In this document: positions 44,536 through 53,009 of the stretch, piece by piece
Position numbering within the stretch: position 1 is the first letter of the stretch
Layout of the letters: the number at the start of each line of letters is the position of its first letter
From: Roseococcus microcysteis
GTDB taxonomy: Bacteria > Pseudomonadota > Alphaproteobacteria > Acetobacterales > Acetobacteraceae
Direction of reading: 5' to 3'
NCBI RefSeq assembly: GCF_014764365.1
Contig: NZ_CP061718.1
Span: forward strand, 3,240,501 to 3,304,500
Length of the DNA stretch: 64,000 nucleotides
The notes under the pieces: model-generated
The model's database searches: none
What the model saw: the letters and a program-made list of their open reading frames with translations, nothing else
What the model was told of the DNA's origin: nothing
Translations under genes and position numbers: made by a program

Positions 44536-45477
44536 ATGTCACTCGCCTTCGTCTTCCCCGGCCAGGGCAGCCAGGCCCCGGGCATGGGCCGCGACCTGGC
44601 CGATGCCTTCCCCATCGCCCGCCACACCTTCCAGGAGGTGGATGACGCGCTGAGCCAGCGCCTCTCCCGCCTGATGTTCGAAGGCCCGGCCGAGGAACTC
44701 ACCCTCACCGCCAATGCCCAGCCGGCGCTGATGGCCGTCTCGCTCGCCGTGGTGCGGGTGCTGGCCACGGAGGCGGGCTTCGACCTGGGGCGGCGCGTGG
44801 CGCTGGTGGCGGGGCATTCCTTGGGCGAATACAGCGCGTTGACGGCCGCCGGCAGCTTCGACCTGCCCACCGCCGCCCGCCTGCTGCGCGTGCGCGGCGA
44901 CGCGATGCAGCAGGCCGTGCCCCCCGGCGAGGGCGCCATGGCCGCTCTGCTGGGCGCCGAGGCCGAGCAGGCGCGGGCCATCTGCGCCGAAGTCGCGCAG
45001 GGTGAAGTGGTCGAGGTCGCCAATGACAATGGCGGCGGGCAGGTGGTCGTCTCGGGGGCCAAACCCGCCGTGGAACGCGCCATCGAGGCTGCCAAGGCCG
45101 CCGGCATCAAGCGCGCCATGCTGCTGCCCGTCTCCGCCCCCTTCCACTGCGCCATGATGGCCCCGGCCGCCGAGGTGATGGCCGATGCGCTGTCCAAGGC
45201 GCGCATGGCCCATCCCGCCGTGCCCGTGGTGGCCAACGTGACCGCCGCGCCGGTCAGCGACCCCGAGGCCATCCGCGAATTGCTGGTGCGCCAGGTGACG
45301 GGCACGGTGCGCTGGCGCGAATGCGTGGCCGCCATGGCCGCCGCCGGCTGCACCCGCTTCGTCGAGGTCGGCGCGGGCAAGGTGCTGACCGGGCTGATGA
45401 AGCGCAACGCGCCCGAGGCCAGCGCCATGGCCGTCAGCACGCCCGCCGACATCGAAGCCTTCGCGAAGACCCTCTGA
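44536..45477 (+). CDS. fabD: Malonyl-CoA:ACP transacylase
   Basis: FabD loads malonyl onto acyl carrier protein. The 313-residue protein starts MSLAFVFPGQGSQAPGMGRD. The nucleophile Ser95 is in VAGHSLGEYSAL, the catalytic His is in SAPFHCAMM near residue 200, and an Arg typical of malonyl specificity is in LLRVRGDAM. A TTGACA at 44481-44486 may be a -35 element without a clear -10. A GNAT gene, not fabG, comes next. Confidence 0.95.
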   Translation: MSLAFVFPGQGSQAPGMGRDLADAFPIARHTFQEVDDALSQRLSRLMFEGPAEELTLTANAQPALMAVSLAVVRVLATEAGFDLGRRVALVAGHSLGEYSALTAAGSFDLPTAARLLRVRGDAMQQAVPPGEGAMAALLGAEAEQARAICAEVAQGEVVEVANDNGGGQVVVSGAKPAVERAIEAAKAAGIKRAMLLPVSAPFHCAMMAPAAEVMADALSKARMAHPAVPVVANVTAAPVSDPEAIRELLVRQVTGTVRWRECVAAMAAAGCTRFVEVGAGKVLTGLMKRNAPEASAMAVSTPADIEAFAKTL

Positions 45478-45478
45478 C

Positions 45479-45919
45479 ATGCGGATCGAAGTCTCCGAGG
45501 AGGAAAAGACGCCGCTGGAGGACGTGCTCTACGAGGGCTTCGTGGCCTTCAATGGCCCCTTCATCGGCCCGCATGGCTACAAGCCGCTGCGGCTGATGGT
45601 CTTCCGCGACGGAGAGGACGCGCCGGCGGGCGGCATCCACGGCCATTGCTACGCCGCCTGGCTGCATGTCGTGATGTTCTACTTGCCGGAAGACCTCCGG
45701 CGCGGGGGCCTGGGCGCCCAACTGCTGCGCCGCGCGGAGGAGGAAGCCCGCGCGCGCGGCTGCGTGGGCGTCTATCTCGACACGCTCAGCTTCCAGGCGC
45801 GGCCCTTCTACGAGAAGCAGGGCTACACCCTCTTTGGCACCCTGCCCGACAACCCGCCGGGCCATTCGCGCTACTTCATGATGAAACGCCTCGACGGAGA
45901 GACGCATGTTCCAGCTTGA
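45479..45919 (+). CDS. GNAT-family N-acetyltransferase
   Basis: A 146-residue acetyltransferase. The acetyl-CoA-binding motif A is DLRRGGLGAQLLRRAEEEARARG near residues 75-97 (R-x-x-G-x-G/A pattern RRGGLG), followed by VYLDTLSFQARPFYEKQGY. The HGHCYAAWLHVVMFYLPE strand precedes it. It sits between fabD and fabG with 1-nt and 14-nt contacts, so it is co-transcribed with fatty acid synthesis genes. The acceptor is unknown. Confidence 0.85.
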   Translation: MRIEVSEEEKTPLEDVLYEGFVAFNGPFIGPHGYKPLRLMVFRDGEDAPAGGIHGHCYAAWLHVVMFYLPEDLRRGGLGAQLLRRAEEEARARGCVGVYLDTLSFQARPFYEKQGYTLFGTLPDNPPGHSRYFMMKRLDGETHVPA

Positions 45920-46643
45920 CGGCAAGATCGCCCTCGTCACCGGCGCCAGCTCGGGCATCGGGGTGGGCATTGCCCGCGCGCTGCACGCCCAGGGCGCCCA
46001 TGTGGTGCTGACCGGAAGGCGCGAGGCGGAGCTGAAGGCCGTCGCCGACGAACTGGGTGACCGCGCCAGCGTCATGCCCGCCGACCTCAACGACCCCGCG
46101 GCGCCCGCGGCACTCGTGGAGGGCATCGAGGCCGCGCATGGCAAGCTCGACATCCTGGTGAACAATGCCGGCTTCACGCGCGACATGCTGGCGCTGCGGA
46201 TGGGCGATGAGGATTGGAAAGCCGTTCTCGAGGTGGACCTCAACGCCCCCTTCCGCCTGGCGCGCGCCGCACTCCGCGGCATGATGAAGCGGCGGACGGG
46301 GCGCATCGTCTCCATCGCCTCCATCGTGGGTGTCACGGGCAATGCGGGCCAGGCGAACTACGCCGCCGCCAAGGCCGGCCTCATCGGCATGAGCAAGGCG
46401 CTGGCGCAGGAAGTCGCCCCGCGCGGCGTCACGGTGAACATCGTGGCCCCCGGCTTCGTGGCCACGCCCATGACCGACAAGCTGAACGAGACGCAGAAGA
46501 CCACCCTGCTCTCGCGCATCCCGCTGGCCCGCATGGGCGAGGCGAAGGACGTGGCCTCCGCCGTGGTCTACCTGGCCTCGGACGAGGCCGCCTGGGTCAC
46601 GGGCACCACGCTGCACGTCAATGGCGGGATGCTGATGGCCTGA
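45906..46643 (+). CDS. fabG: 3-oxoacyl-ACP reductase
   Basis: FabG reduces beta-ketoacyl-ACP with NADPH. The 245-residue SDR has GASSGIGVGIA (cofactor loop, residues 13-23), NNAG and the catalytic triad S139, Y152, K156 (YAAAK). VAPGFVATPMTDKL and VTGTTLHVNGGMLMA are typical of FabG. It overlaps the GNAT gene by 14 nt. acpP and fabF, the usual next genes, do not follow; an Rrf2 regulator does. Confidence 0.93.
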   Translation: MFQLDGKIALVTGASSGIGVGIARALHAQGAHVVLTGRREAELKAVADELGDRASVMPADLNDPAAPAALVEGIEAAHGKLDILVNNAGFTRDMLALRMGDEDWKAVLEVDLNAPFRLARAALRGMMKRRTGRIVSIASIVGVTGNAGQANYAAAKAGLIGMSKALAQEVAPRGVTVNIVAPGFVATPMTDKLNETQKTTLLSRIPLARMGEAKDVASAVVYLASDEAAWVTGTTLHVNGGMLMA

Positions 46644-46650
46644 CATCATC

Positions 46651-46699
46651 CCGGGCAGCGTCGCGCCATGGCGGTTCCAGCCCTGCGCGATCTGCCCGG
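46651..46699. promoter_or_regulatory. Long imperfect inverted repeat between fabG and the Rrf2 gene
   Basis: The arms are CCGGGCAG-CG-TCGCGC (46651-46666) and GCGCGA-T-CTGCCCGG (46685-46699), pairing 14 bp around an 18-nt loop. It may terminate fabG or act as an operator of the downstream regulator gene. No T run follows. Confidence 0.45.
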
Positions 46700-46722
46700 A
46701 GGGCCGGGGAAGGGGGTGCGGC

Positions 46723-47172
46723 ATGCTGACGCAGCGGGCGAAATACGGGCTGCGGGCCATGTGCATCCTGGCCGCCGACACCACGGGGCGCCCCATCCTG
46801 CCCATCCATGAATTGGCCGAGCGCGGGCATATCCCGCAGAAATTCCTGGAGGCCATCCTGCTCGACCTGCGGCGGCAGGGTTTCCTGACCAGCCGGCGCG
46901 GCAAGGCGGGGGGCTATGCGCTGGCGCGCCCGGCCGCGGAGATTCCCGTCTCGGAGGTGATCCGCGCGCTGGACGGGCCGCTGGCGCCCATCCCCTGCGC
47001 CAGCCTCACCGCCTACCAGCCCTGCGCCGATTGCCCCGATCCGCCCAGCTGCGAAATCCGGGCGCTGATGCGCCAGGTGCGGGACGCGACGGCGCGGATC
47101 CTGGACGGGACCAGCCTCGCGCAACTGGCGGCGGAGGGCGAAGCGACGGTGTTCCAGCCCGCCGCCACTTAG
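46723..47172 (+). CDS. Rrf2-family regulator with a four-cysteine cluster
   Basis: A 149-residue regulator with a canonical Rrf2 opening MLTQRAKYGLRAMCILA, HTH around ELAERGHIPQKFLEAILLDL and the wing SRRGKAGGYALARP. Cysteines C92, C101, C104 and C110 (CASLTAYQPCADCPDPPSC) lie where iron-sulfur or redox-sensing Rrf2 proteins bind their cluster, though the spacing differs from IscR (C-x5-C-x5-C). It probably senses redox or iron status. The adjacent regulatory inverted repeat suggests self-regulation. Targets unknown. Confidence 0.86.
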   Translation: MLTQRAKYGLRAMCILAADTTGRPILPIHELAERGHIPQKFLEAILLDLRRQGFLTSRRGKAGGYALARPAAEIPVSEVIRALDGPLAPIPCASLTAYQPCADCPDPPSCEIRALMRQVRDATARILDGTSLAQLAAEGEATVFQPAAT

Positions 47173-47180
47173 CCGGCGCA

Positions 47181-47233
47181 GCGGGCTTTCAGCCCGCCGG
47201 ACCCATCTCTGGCGCAGCGGGCCTTCAGCCCGC
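47181..47233. terminator. Two direct-repeat hairpins between convergent genes
   Basis: Hairpin 1 is GCGGGCT-TTC-AGCCCGC (47181-47197). Hairpin 2 is GCGGGC-CTTCA-GCCCGC (47217-47233). Both are preceded by GGCGCA, so the unit was duplicated. They serve as a bidirectional end for the Rrf2 and sulfite-oxidase-like genes; the second hairpin includes the stop codon of the leftward gene. Confidence 0.7.
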
Positions 47234-48280
47234 CACGACCCCCACCACCCGCTGCACCGCGTTGTTGAGGTAGCCGCGCGGATTCCAGGGCGGGTCCATG
47301 GGCTGGCTCTTGCCGGCCATGTCGGTGGCGCGCGCCATCAGCGTCACGGGGCCCGGGGGCAGGGCCAGCTCCGCCGTGAAGCGCCGCCAGGCCCAGGGCG
47401 AGGCCCCCACCTCCAGCCGCGCATGGTGCCAGGTGGCGCCGCCATTGGCCGAGACCTCCACCTTCGCCAGCGGCACATGGCCGCTCCAGGCGAAGCCGCG
47501 AATGGCCACGGGGCCGAGGGCGGAAAAACCTTCCAGCGGCGCGGTGATCAGGCTCTTCACCGGCATGTCGGTGATCACGTCGAATTCCGTGCCGGCGGGG
47601 TCCTCGCCGGGGCGGAGCGGGCGGCGCGGCATGCGGTAATCGAGGCCCGTCATCTTCGCGCCGTCATGCTCGCGGTCCAGCACGACGATCTCACGCAGCC
47701 ATTTCTGCCAGGCCGAGCCCGGGAAGCCGGGGGCCACGATGCGCAGCGGCGCGCCATGCAGCGCGGTCAGCGGCGCGCCATTCATCCCGAAGGCGATCAG
47801 CGTCTCGGGCGAGAGCGCCTTGGCCAGCGGCAGCCCGCGCGACAGCGCCTCCACGCCGGGCTTGCCGATGACATGGTCCGGGCTGCGGAAGCCCACATAG
47901 ACGGCGCGGGGCGAGACGCCGGCGGCTTCCAGCACATCGGCCAACCGCACGCCCGTCCAGCGCGCGCAGCCCACGGCGCCCGGGCCCCAGGGCTGCCCGT
48001 CCACGGCGGGGGTGATGGCGCTGCGGTTATTGCCCGCGCATTCCAGCACGGAGACGATCTCGACGGTGGGGAAGCGGGCGCGCAGCGCCTCGGGCGTCAG
48101 GGCCAGCTCGCGCGCGACGAGGCCGGTGACGGAAAGCGTCCAGCCCGGCAGGTTCTCCGGCACGGTGCCGTTGTTGCGGACGAAGAGGGTCTCGGCGGGG
48201 GTGAGCAGGGCATCGAGCGCGGAGAGGGGAGGCTCGATATTCACCGGCTCGGCCGCCACGGGGGGCAGGCTGTCAGGCAT
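47225..48280 (-). CDS. Molybdopterin-dependent sulfite-oxidase-family oxidoreductase
   Basis: The 351-residue protein has the Moco domain with the Mo-ligand Cys81 in VSVLECAGNNR, RWTGVRLADVLEAAGV and the C-terminal immunoglobulin-like dimerisation domain (FAWSGHVPLAKVEVSANGG). No heme domain and no signal peptide are seen, so it would be a cytoplasmic or non-canonically located member, like the SorA/plant-type group without cytochrome. Sulfite is the best-supported substrate of the family; others are possible. Monocistronic. Confidence 0.85.
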   Translation of the reverse strand: MPDSLPPVAAEPVNIEPPLSALDALLTPAETLFVRNNGTVPENLPGWTLSVTGLVARELALTPEALRARFPTVEIVSVLECAGNNRSAITPAVDGQPWGPGAVGCARWTGVRLADVLEAAGVSPRAVYVGFRSPDHVIGKPGVEALSRGLPLAKALSPETLIAFGMNGAPLTALHGAPLRIVAPGFPGSAWQKWLREIVVLDREHDGAKMTGLDYRMPRRPLRPGEDPAGTEFDVITDMPVKSLITAPLEGFSALGPVAIRGFAWSGHVPLAKVEVSANGGATWHHARLEVGASPWAWRRFTAELALPPGPVTLMARATDMAGKSQPMDPPWNPRGYLNNAVQRVVGVVAG

Positions 48281-48380
48281 GGAACTCTCCCTGTGTCTGG
48301 TGGGGCGGGGAGATTAACGGTGCTGGCGTCCTGGCGTCGATATAATTCCTACTGAGTTGATGGGCATTCAGGCGGCCCGG

Positions 48381-48920
48381 TCAGACCTTGGCCTTGAGCT
48401 TGCCCAGCTCCTCCTTGAGCTTGGCGTTCTCGGCCTTCAGCGCCTCGATCTCGCTGCGGCCGGGGAAGGGGCTGAACAGGTTCATCGCGCGTTCCATCAT
48501 CGCGATGTTGCGGCTGCTGATCTCCTCCAGCGTGAAGGGCCGGAAGGCCTCCTGCACGCCGCGGCGCATCTCCTCCTGCTGGCGGGCGAAGCCCTGCATG
48601 GTCATTTCCAGGTAGCGCGGCACCACGCCCTGCAGGCTGTCGCCATAGAAGCCGATGAGCTGTCGCAGGAAGCTTTCGGGCAGCAAGTGGCTGCCCTTCG
48701 CCTCCTCCTCCACGATGATCTGCGTCAGCACGCCGCGGGTGATGTCGTCGCCCGATTTCGCGTCATAGACCACGAAATCCCGCCCCTGGCGGACCATCTG
48801 CGCCAGGTCGTCCAGCGTGACGTAGCTGCTGCTTTCCGTGTTGTAGAGCCGCCGGTTCGCATACTTCTTCACCACCACCGGGGGTTTGGACGGCTTGCTG
48901 GCGGCGCTCTCGTCGGACAT
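48381..48920 (-). CDS. phaR: Polyhydroxyalkanoate synthesis repressor PhaR
   Basis: PhaR binds DNA and PHA granules and represses phasin and PHA genes. The 179-residue protein has the conserved N-terminal DNA-binding domain (VVVKKYANRRLYNTESSSYV, LDDLAQMVRQGRDFVVYDAKSGDD) and a C-terminal coiled coil (ALKAENAKLKEELGKLKAK). The ATG at 48918-48920 matches the family start. It is divergent from the PhaE-like/PhaC-like pair at 49036, with 115 bp between. Confidence 0.95.
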   Translation of the reverse strand: MSDESAASKPSKPPVVVKKYANRRLYNTESSSYVTLDDLAQMVRQGRDFVVYDAKSGDDITRGVLTQIIVEEEAKGSHLLPESFLRQLIGFYGDSLQGVVPRYLEMTMQGFARQQEEMRRGVQEAFRPFTLEEISSRNIAMMERAMNLFSPFPGRSEIEALKAENAKLKEELGKLKAKV

Positions 48921-49035
48921 GTGACGTTCCCCGTTCGGGCTTTGTTGCGGCCGCAACTCTAGCACGCGCGGCCCGGGATGCGATAAGTCTCTGCCGCCCC
49001 TGGCTTGTGCGCCGGCTGAAGCGTTAAAGGCATGA

Positions 49036-49440
49036 ATGGAGCCGCCCGACCCACTCGACCAGCTTGCCGCCGACTGGATCACGCTCTGGGAGAGCGAGGT
49101 GACGGCGCTCGCCCAGGACACCGAGCTGGCCGAGGCCTGGGCCGCGGGCATCGCCCTCATGGCCGCCTTCTGGCGGGCGCAAGCCGCGACCGCGGCCGCC
49201 TGGCCCCCGCGTGAACGGCCCGCACGGCCCGAGGCGCCGCGGCCCGCGCCCCCTGCCACTGCACCTGCTGCTGAGCCAGGCCCGGGGGCTGAGCGCGCTG
49301 ATGATGCCGCCGCCCTCCGCGCAAGGCTCGATGAGCTGGAACGCCGCCTGGCCTCGATCGAGGGAGGGAAGGGCGGAGGCGGCGCGGATCGGCCGCGCGC
49401 TCGACGCGCTGCGGCAAGGCGGAAACCCTCTCGCGGGTGA
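49036..49440 (+). CDS. PhaE-like/phasin-like small protein overlapping the PhaC-like gene
   Basis: A 134-residue protein. Residues about 8-50 form an amphipathic segment rich in Trp and Ala (WITLWESEVTALAQ, AWAAGIALMAAFW). A Pro/Ala-rich linker follows, then a heptad-like coiled coil (AALRARLDELERRLASIEG) and a basic tail. This resembles PhaE or phasin accessory proteins of class III PHA synthases in layout, not in strong sequence detail. The last 230 nt are also read in the +1 frame by the next gene. In that overlap third-position GC by hand count is about 66% in this frame against about 87% in the other, so the N-terminal half is the better supported part. Confidence 0.6.
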   Translation: MEPPDPLDQLAADWITLWESEVTALAQDTELAEAWAAGIALMAAFWRAQAATAAAWPPRERPARPEAPRPAPPATAPAAEPGPGAERADDAAALRARLDELERRLASIEGGKGGGGADRPRARRAAARRKPSRG

Positions 49441-50455
49441 ACAGTTCCACGCCGCGGTGCTGCGGCGGCTGTGGCGGGCCGATGCGGCGCTGCTGAAGGG
49501 TTTGGCCGCCTATCGCCGCCACCCGCACCAGCGCCGGCTGGAGGAGCCGCCAGTGATCTGGCGCGAGGGCGCGGCGCGGCTGTTGGATTATGGCGGGGCC
49601 GGGCCGCCGGTGCTCTTCGTGCCCTCGCTGGTGAACCGCGCCTATGTGCTGGATCTGGACGAGGGCGCCTCCTTCCTGCGCTTCCTGCGCGCCCAGGGTG
49701 TGCGGCCGCTGCTGCTGGACTGGGGCTGGCCCGGCGCGCTGGAACGCCGCTTCACGCTGACCGACCACATCGCCGGCCGGCTGGAACGCGCCCTGCTGGC
49801 GGCGCCCGAGGGCGTGGTGCTGGCCGGCTATTGCATGGGCGGGCTGCTGGCGCTGGCCGCCGCGCTGCGCCAGCCCGGGCGGGTGCGGGCGCTGGCCCTG
49901 CTCGCGACACCCTGGGATTTCCATGTGGACCCGGGGGCCGCGCGGCTGGCGAAGCTGCTGCCGGGCCTGGAGCCCGTCATGGAGGCCACGGGCACCGTGC
50001 CGGTGGACGCCTTGCAGGCCATGTTCGCCCTGCTCGACCCCTATGGCGTCGCGGAGAAGTTCCGCGCCTTCGGCCGCCTCGACCCCGCCGGCCCCCGCGC
50101 CCGCCGCTTCGTGGCGCTGGAGGATTGGTTGAATGATGGCGTGCCGCTGGCCGCGCCCGTCGCGCGCGAGACCATCGGCGGCTGGTATGGCGCCAACACC
50201 CCCGCGCGCGGCGAATGGGCGGTGGCGGGGCTGCCGGTGGAGCCCCAGGCTTGGCGCAAGCCCGCCTTCCTGGCCATCCCGGCGCGGGACCGCATCGTGC
50301 CGCCGGCCTCGGCCGGGGCGCTGGCCGCCGCCATGCCCGGCGCCGTGGTGCATGAGGCCGCCGCTGGGCATATCGGTATGGTGGCCGGGCAGGGGGCCGA
50401 GGCCGCGCTGTGGCGGCCCTTCCTGGGGTGGATCCGCGCCCTTCCCCCCGCGTGA
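49211..50455 (+). CDS. PHA synthase-like alpha/beta hydrolase (class III PhaC-like)
   Basis: The protein (up to 414 residues) has the cysteine-type lipase box of PHA synthases, GYCMGG with Cys208, then an Asp in ARDRIVPP (D360) and a His in AAGHIG (H387), a Cys-Asp-His triad. PVLFVPSLVNRAYVLDL and LLLDWGWPG match PhaC/alpha-beta hydrolase strands. It would polymerise hydroxyacyl-CoA; a related hydrolase role cannot be excluded. The start is uncertain: GTG 49211, ATG 49301 or 49304. The high GC3 and the RPLPLHLLLSQ segment favour a start at or near 49211. Context: phaR divergent upstream, thiolase downstream. Confidence 0.78.
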   Translation: MNGPHGPRRRGPRPLPLHLLLSQARGLSALMMPPPSAQGSMSWNAAWPRSREGRAEAARIGRALDALRQGGNPLAGEQFHAAVLRRLWRADAALLKGLAAYRRHPHQRRLEEPPVIWREGAARLLDYGGAGPPVLFVPSLVNRAYVLDLDEGASFLRFLRAQGVRPLLLDWGWPGALERRFTLTDHIAGRLERALLAAPEGVVLAGYCMGGLLALAAALRQPGRVRALALLATPWDFHVDPGAARLAKLLPGLEPVMEATGTVPVDALQAMFALLDPYGVAEKFRAFGRLDPAGPRARRFVALEDWLNDGVPLAAPVARETIGGWYGANTPARGEWAVAGLPVEPQAWRKPAFLAIPARDRIVPPASAGALAAAMPGAVVHEAAAGHIGMVAGQGAEAALWRPFLGWIRALPPA

Positions 50456-50456
50456 C

Positions 50457-51710
50457 TCAGTCGCTGTAGACCGCCCCGGTGATGGGCACCTCGCCCACCG
50501 ATTGCGTCGCGCCGACCATGTGCGTGACGAAGGAGAACAGCTCCGCCGAGCGGCCTCCCGCCGGGCCACGCGGCACCACCATCCGCCTTCCATCCACCTC
50601 CGTGGCCGCCACGGAGGCGATGCCGGGGCCGGCCTCCAGCACCCGGAACAGGGCCACCCGCGCGCCGCTCGGGCTGCGGACCTGCAGGGGTGCGGTGATG
50701 CCCTCGCGCTCCGTCCGCACCAGCGCGCCGAGATAATCCATCACGTCCAGCAGGGAGCGGAACTCGATCTCCAGCCGGTTCTCCGCATCCACCTCGAAGG
50801 TGAGGGGCGAGGTGCCGCCGAAGCTGCGCGGGTCATTCGGCGGGAATTCCGCCCGGCGCAGGCCGGCCCAGTCGCCGCAGCGGGCGAGGCGGGTCAGCGC
50901 CTCGCGCGGCTCGGTGAAGCAGAAGCGCTGGAATTCCTCGGTGCGGCGCATCTGGTACCAGGGGCCGCCATTGGTCCGGCGCGCCAGGCCCGGCGGGCGG
51001 GGGACGGGGTCGGTGGTCATACCCTCCCGCGCGGCGGCGGCAAGTTCGCCCAGCGGCGGCGCGTCATCCAGCTGGAAGGGCGGGCTGACGGTGCGCACCC
51101 AGGCGGCGGCCTCGCTGCGCAGCCCCTGGTCCATCAGCGCTTCGAGCTGCCGCTGGAATGCCTGGAAGGCCGCGGGGTCCTGCGGGTCATTGTGGTAGCG
51201 GCGGGTGCCCAGCGGGCCGCGCCACCGGATTTCCTCGACCGTGACGGTCAGCAGCAATTCCCGCCGCGCGCGGTCGCGCATCAGCGGGGCCAGGCGGTCC
51301 AGCCGGAGGGGGCGGCGCAGCCTTTCCAGGAACTGTTCATTGTTCAGGCTGGCGTAGTCGAAGCCGGGGCCGGTCTCGGCCTCCATGCCGGGCTCGAACA
51401 GCCGCCGCCCCCGGTCGCCGCCCGGAAGGGGCAGGGCGAGGCCCACGCCATAGCTCATGCGGTTGCGGCCCCGGATCAGCGGCAGGGCGGAGAAATGCGC
51501 CGGCCGGTGCTCGCTCCGCCGCAGGATGTTCTTCAGCACCATCTCGTCCTGCAGCGTCGCCACCTCCCGGTTCAGCGTGGCGGCGGCGCCGGAGAGCTGG
51601 TCATAGCCCGTGCAGGCGCCCAGCAGCGGCAGCAAGGCCAGAGCGCCGCCCAGGCGCCGCAGGGACAGGAGGGCGCGGGGGAAGGGCGGGCGGGGAAAGG
51701 GCATGGGCAT
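50457..51710 (-). CDS. Lipoprotein of unknown function
   Basis: A 417-residue protein (415 from the second ATG at 51704). The lipobox LLGAC follows a hydrophobic stretch (LGGALALLPLLG), so the mature protein is membrane-anchored. Just after the lipobox is a segment YDQLSGAAATLNREVATLQD, then NILRRSEHRPAHFSALPLIRG, a pattern I associate with uncharacterised conserved proteins. Later parts are alpha/beta with many Arg. It is convergent with the PhaC-like gene (1 nt between the stops). No function is recognised; an envelope role is inferred from the lipobox. Confidence 0.75.
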   Translation of the reverse strand: MPMPFPRPPFPRALLSLRRLGGALALLPLLGACTGYDQLSGAAATLNREVATLQDEMVLKNILRRSEHRPAHFSALPLIRGRNRMSYGVGLALPLPGGDRGRRLFEPGMEAETGPGFDYASLNNEQFLERLRRPLRLDRLAPLMRDRARRELLLTVTVEEIRWRGPLGTRRYHNDPQDPAAFQAFQRQLEALMDQGLRSEAAAWVRTVSPPFQLDDAPPLGELAAAAREGMTTDPVPRPPGLARRTNGGPWYQMRRTEEFQRFCFTEPREALTRLARCGDWAGLRRAEFPPNDPRSFGGTSPLTFEVDAENRLEIEFRSLLDVMDYLGALVRTEREGITAPLQVRSPSGARVALFRVLEAGPGIASVAATEVDGRRMVVPRGPAGGRSAELFSFVTHMVGATQSVGEVPITGAVYSD

Positions 51711-51810
51711 GTAACGCCGCGGCCCCGCTTCCGTTCCGTGCGGCCATTTCAGCCCTGTTGCACCGCACCCCCCGAAGCGCGACATTGCGGGCAACCGAGG
51801 AGACACCCCC

Positions 51811-52986
51811 ATGACCGGTATCGTCATCGCTTCCGCCGCGCGCACCCCTGTCGGCGCCTTCAACGGCGCCCTCGCGGGGCTGGCCGCGCATGACCTTGGC
51901 AAGGTCGCCATCGAGGCCGCGCTGTCGCGCGCCGGCATCACGGGCGATGATGTGGACGAGGTGATCCTCGGCCAGATCCTCTCGGCCGGCGCCGGGCAGA
52001 ACCCGGCCCGCCAGGCCGCGGTGAACGCCGGCATCCCGGTCGAGCGCACCGCCTTCGGCATCAACCAGCTTTGCGGCTCCGGCCTGCGGGCGGTCGCCTT
52101 GGCCGCGCAGCAGATCGCGACGGGCGATGCCACCATCGTCGTCGCCGGCGGGCAGGAGAGCATGTCCCAGGCGCCGCACGCGGCCAACATGCGCGGCGGC
52201 ACCAAGATGGGCAGCCTGGAGCTGGTGGACACCATGCTCAAGGACGGGCTGTGGGACGCGTTCCACGGCTACCACATGGGCAACACCGCCGAGAACGTGG
52301 CCCAGAAATTCCAGCTGACGCGGCAGGAGCAGGACGAGTTCGCCTACAACAGCCAGCGCAAGGCGGGCGAGGCGATGAAGGCCGGCCGCTTCAAGGACGA
52401 GATCGCGCCCGTCACGGTCAAGACCCGCAAGGGCGAGGTGGTGGTGAGCGAGGACGAGTACCCCAAGCCCGACACCACGCTGGAAGTGCTGGGCAAGCTG
52501 CGCGCCGCCTTCGCCAAGGATGGGACGGTCACGGCCGGCAATGCCTCGGGCATCAATGACGGCGCGGCCGCCCTGGTGGTGATGAGCGCCGAGGAAGCGA
52601 AGAAGCGCGGCATCACGCCCATGGCGCGCATCGTCTCCTGGGCCACCGCCGGCGTGGACCCGTCCATCATGGGCACGGGGCCCATCCCGGCCTCGCGCAA
52701 GGCCTTGCAGAAGGCGGGCTGGACGGTGGCGGACCTGGACCTGATCGAGGCGAACGAGGCCTTCGCGGCGCAGGCCTGCGCGGTGAACAAGGATTTGGGC
52801 TGGGACACGTCCAAGGTGAATGTGAATGGCGGGGCGATCGCGCTGGGGCACCCCATCGGCGCTTCTGGGGCCCGCGTGCTGACCACCCTGCTGTTCGAGA
52901 TGCAGCGCCGGGACGCGAAGAAGGGCCTGGCCACGCTGTGCATCGGCGGCGGCATGGGTGTGGCGATGTGTGTGGAGCGCGACTGA
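51811..52986 (+). CDS. phaA: Acetyl-CoA acetyltransferase (beta-ketothiolase)
   Basis: The thiolase condenses two acetyl-CoA to acetoacetyl-CoA. The 391-residue protein has the acyl-binding Cys88 in [12 protein letters not shown], the His of [10 protein letters not shown] near 347 and the second Cys of [10 protein letters not shown] near 377. The biosynthetic (PhaA/AtoB) length and sequence fit. Proximity to phaR and the PhaC-like gene suggests PHA supply. No phaB lies beside it; fabG at 45906 is in the fatty acid cluster. Confidence 0.92.
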   Translation: MTGIVIASAARTPVGAFNGALAGLAAHDLGKVAIEAALSRAGITGDDVDEVILGQILSAGAGQNPARQAAVNAGIPVERTAFGINQLCGSGLRAVALAAQQIATGDATIVVAGGQESMSQAPHAANMRGGTKMGSLELVDTMLKDGLWDAFHGYHMGNTAENVAQKFQLTRQEQDEFAYNSQRKAGEAMKAGRFKDEIAPVTVKTRKGEVVVSEDEYPKPDTTLEVLGKLRAAFAKDGTVTAGNASGINDGAAALVVMSAEEAKKRGITPMARIVSWATAGVDPSIMGTGPIPASRKALQKAGWTVADLDLIEANEAFAAQACAVNKDLGWDTSKVNVNGGAIALGHPIGASGARVLTTLLFEMQRRDAKKGLATLCIGGGMGVAMCVERD

Positions 52987-53009
52987 GCGCTTGAGGTGGG
53001 GCGGCCCGG

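Noticed and set aside
42126-45452. A 1108-codon minus-strand frame opposite lepA and fabD
   Set aside because: Only its far end is real (ridA, 42126-42512). The rest is antisense to lepA and fabD, which are well conserved.
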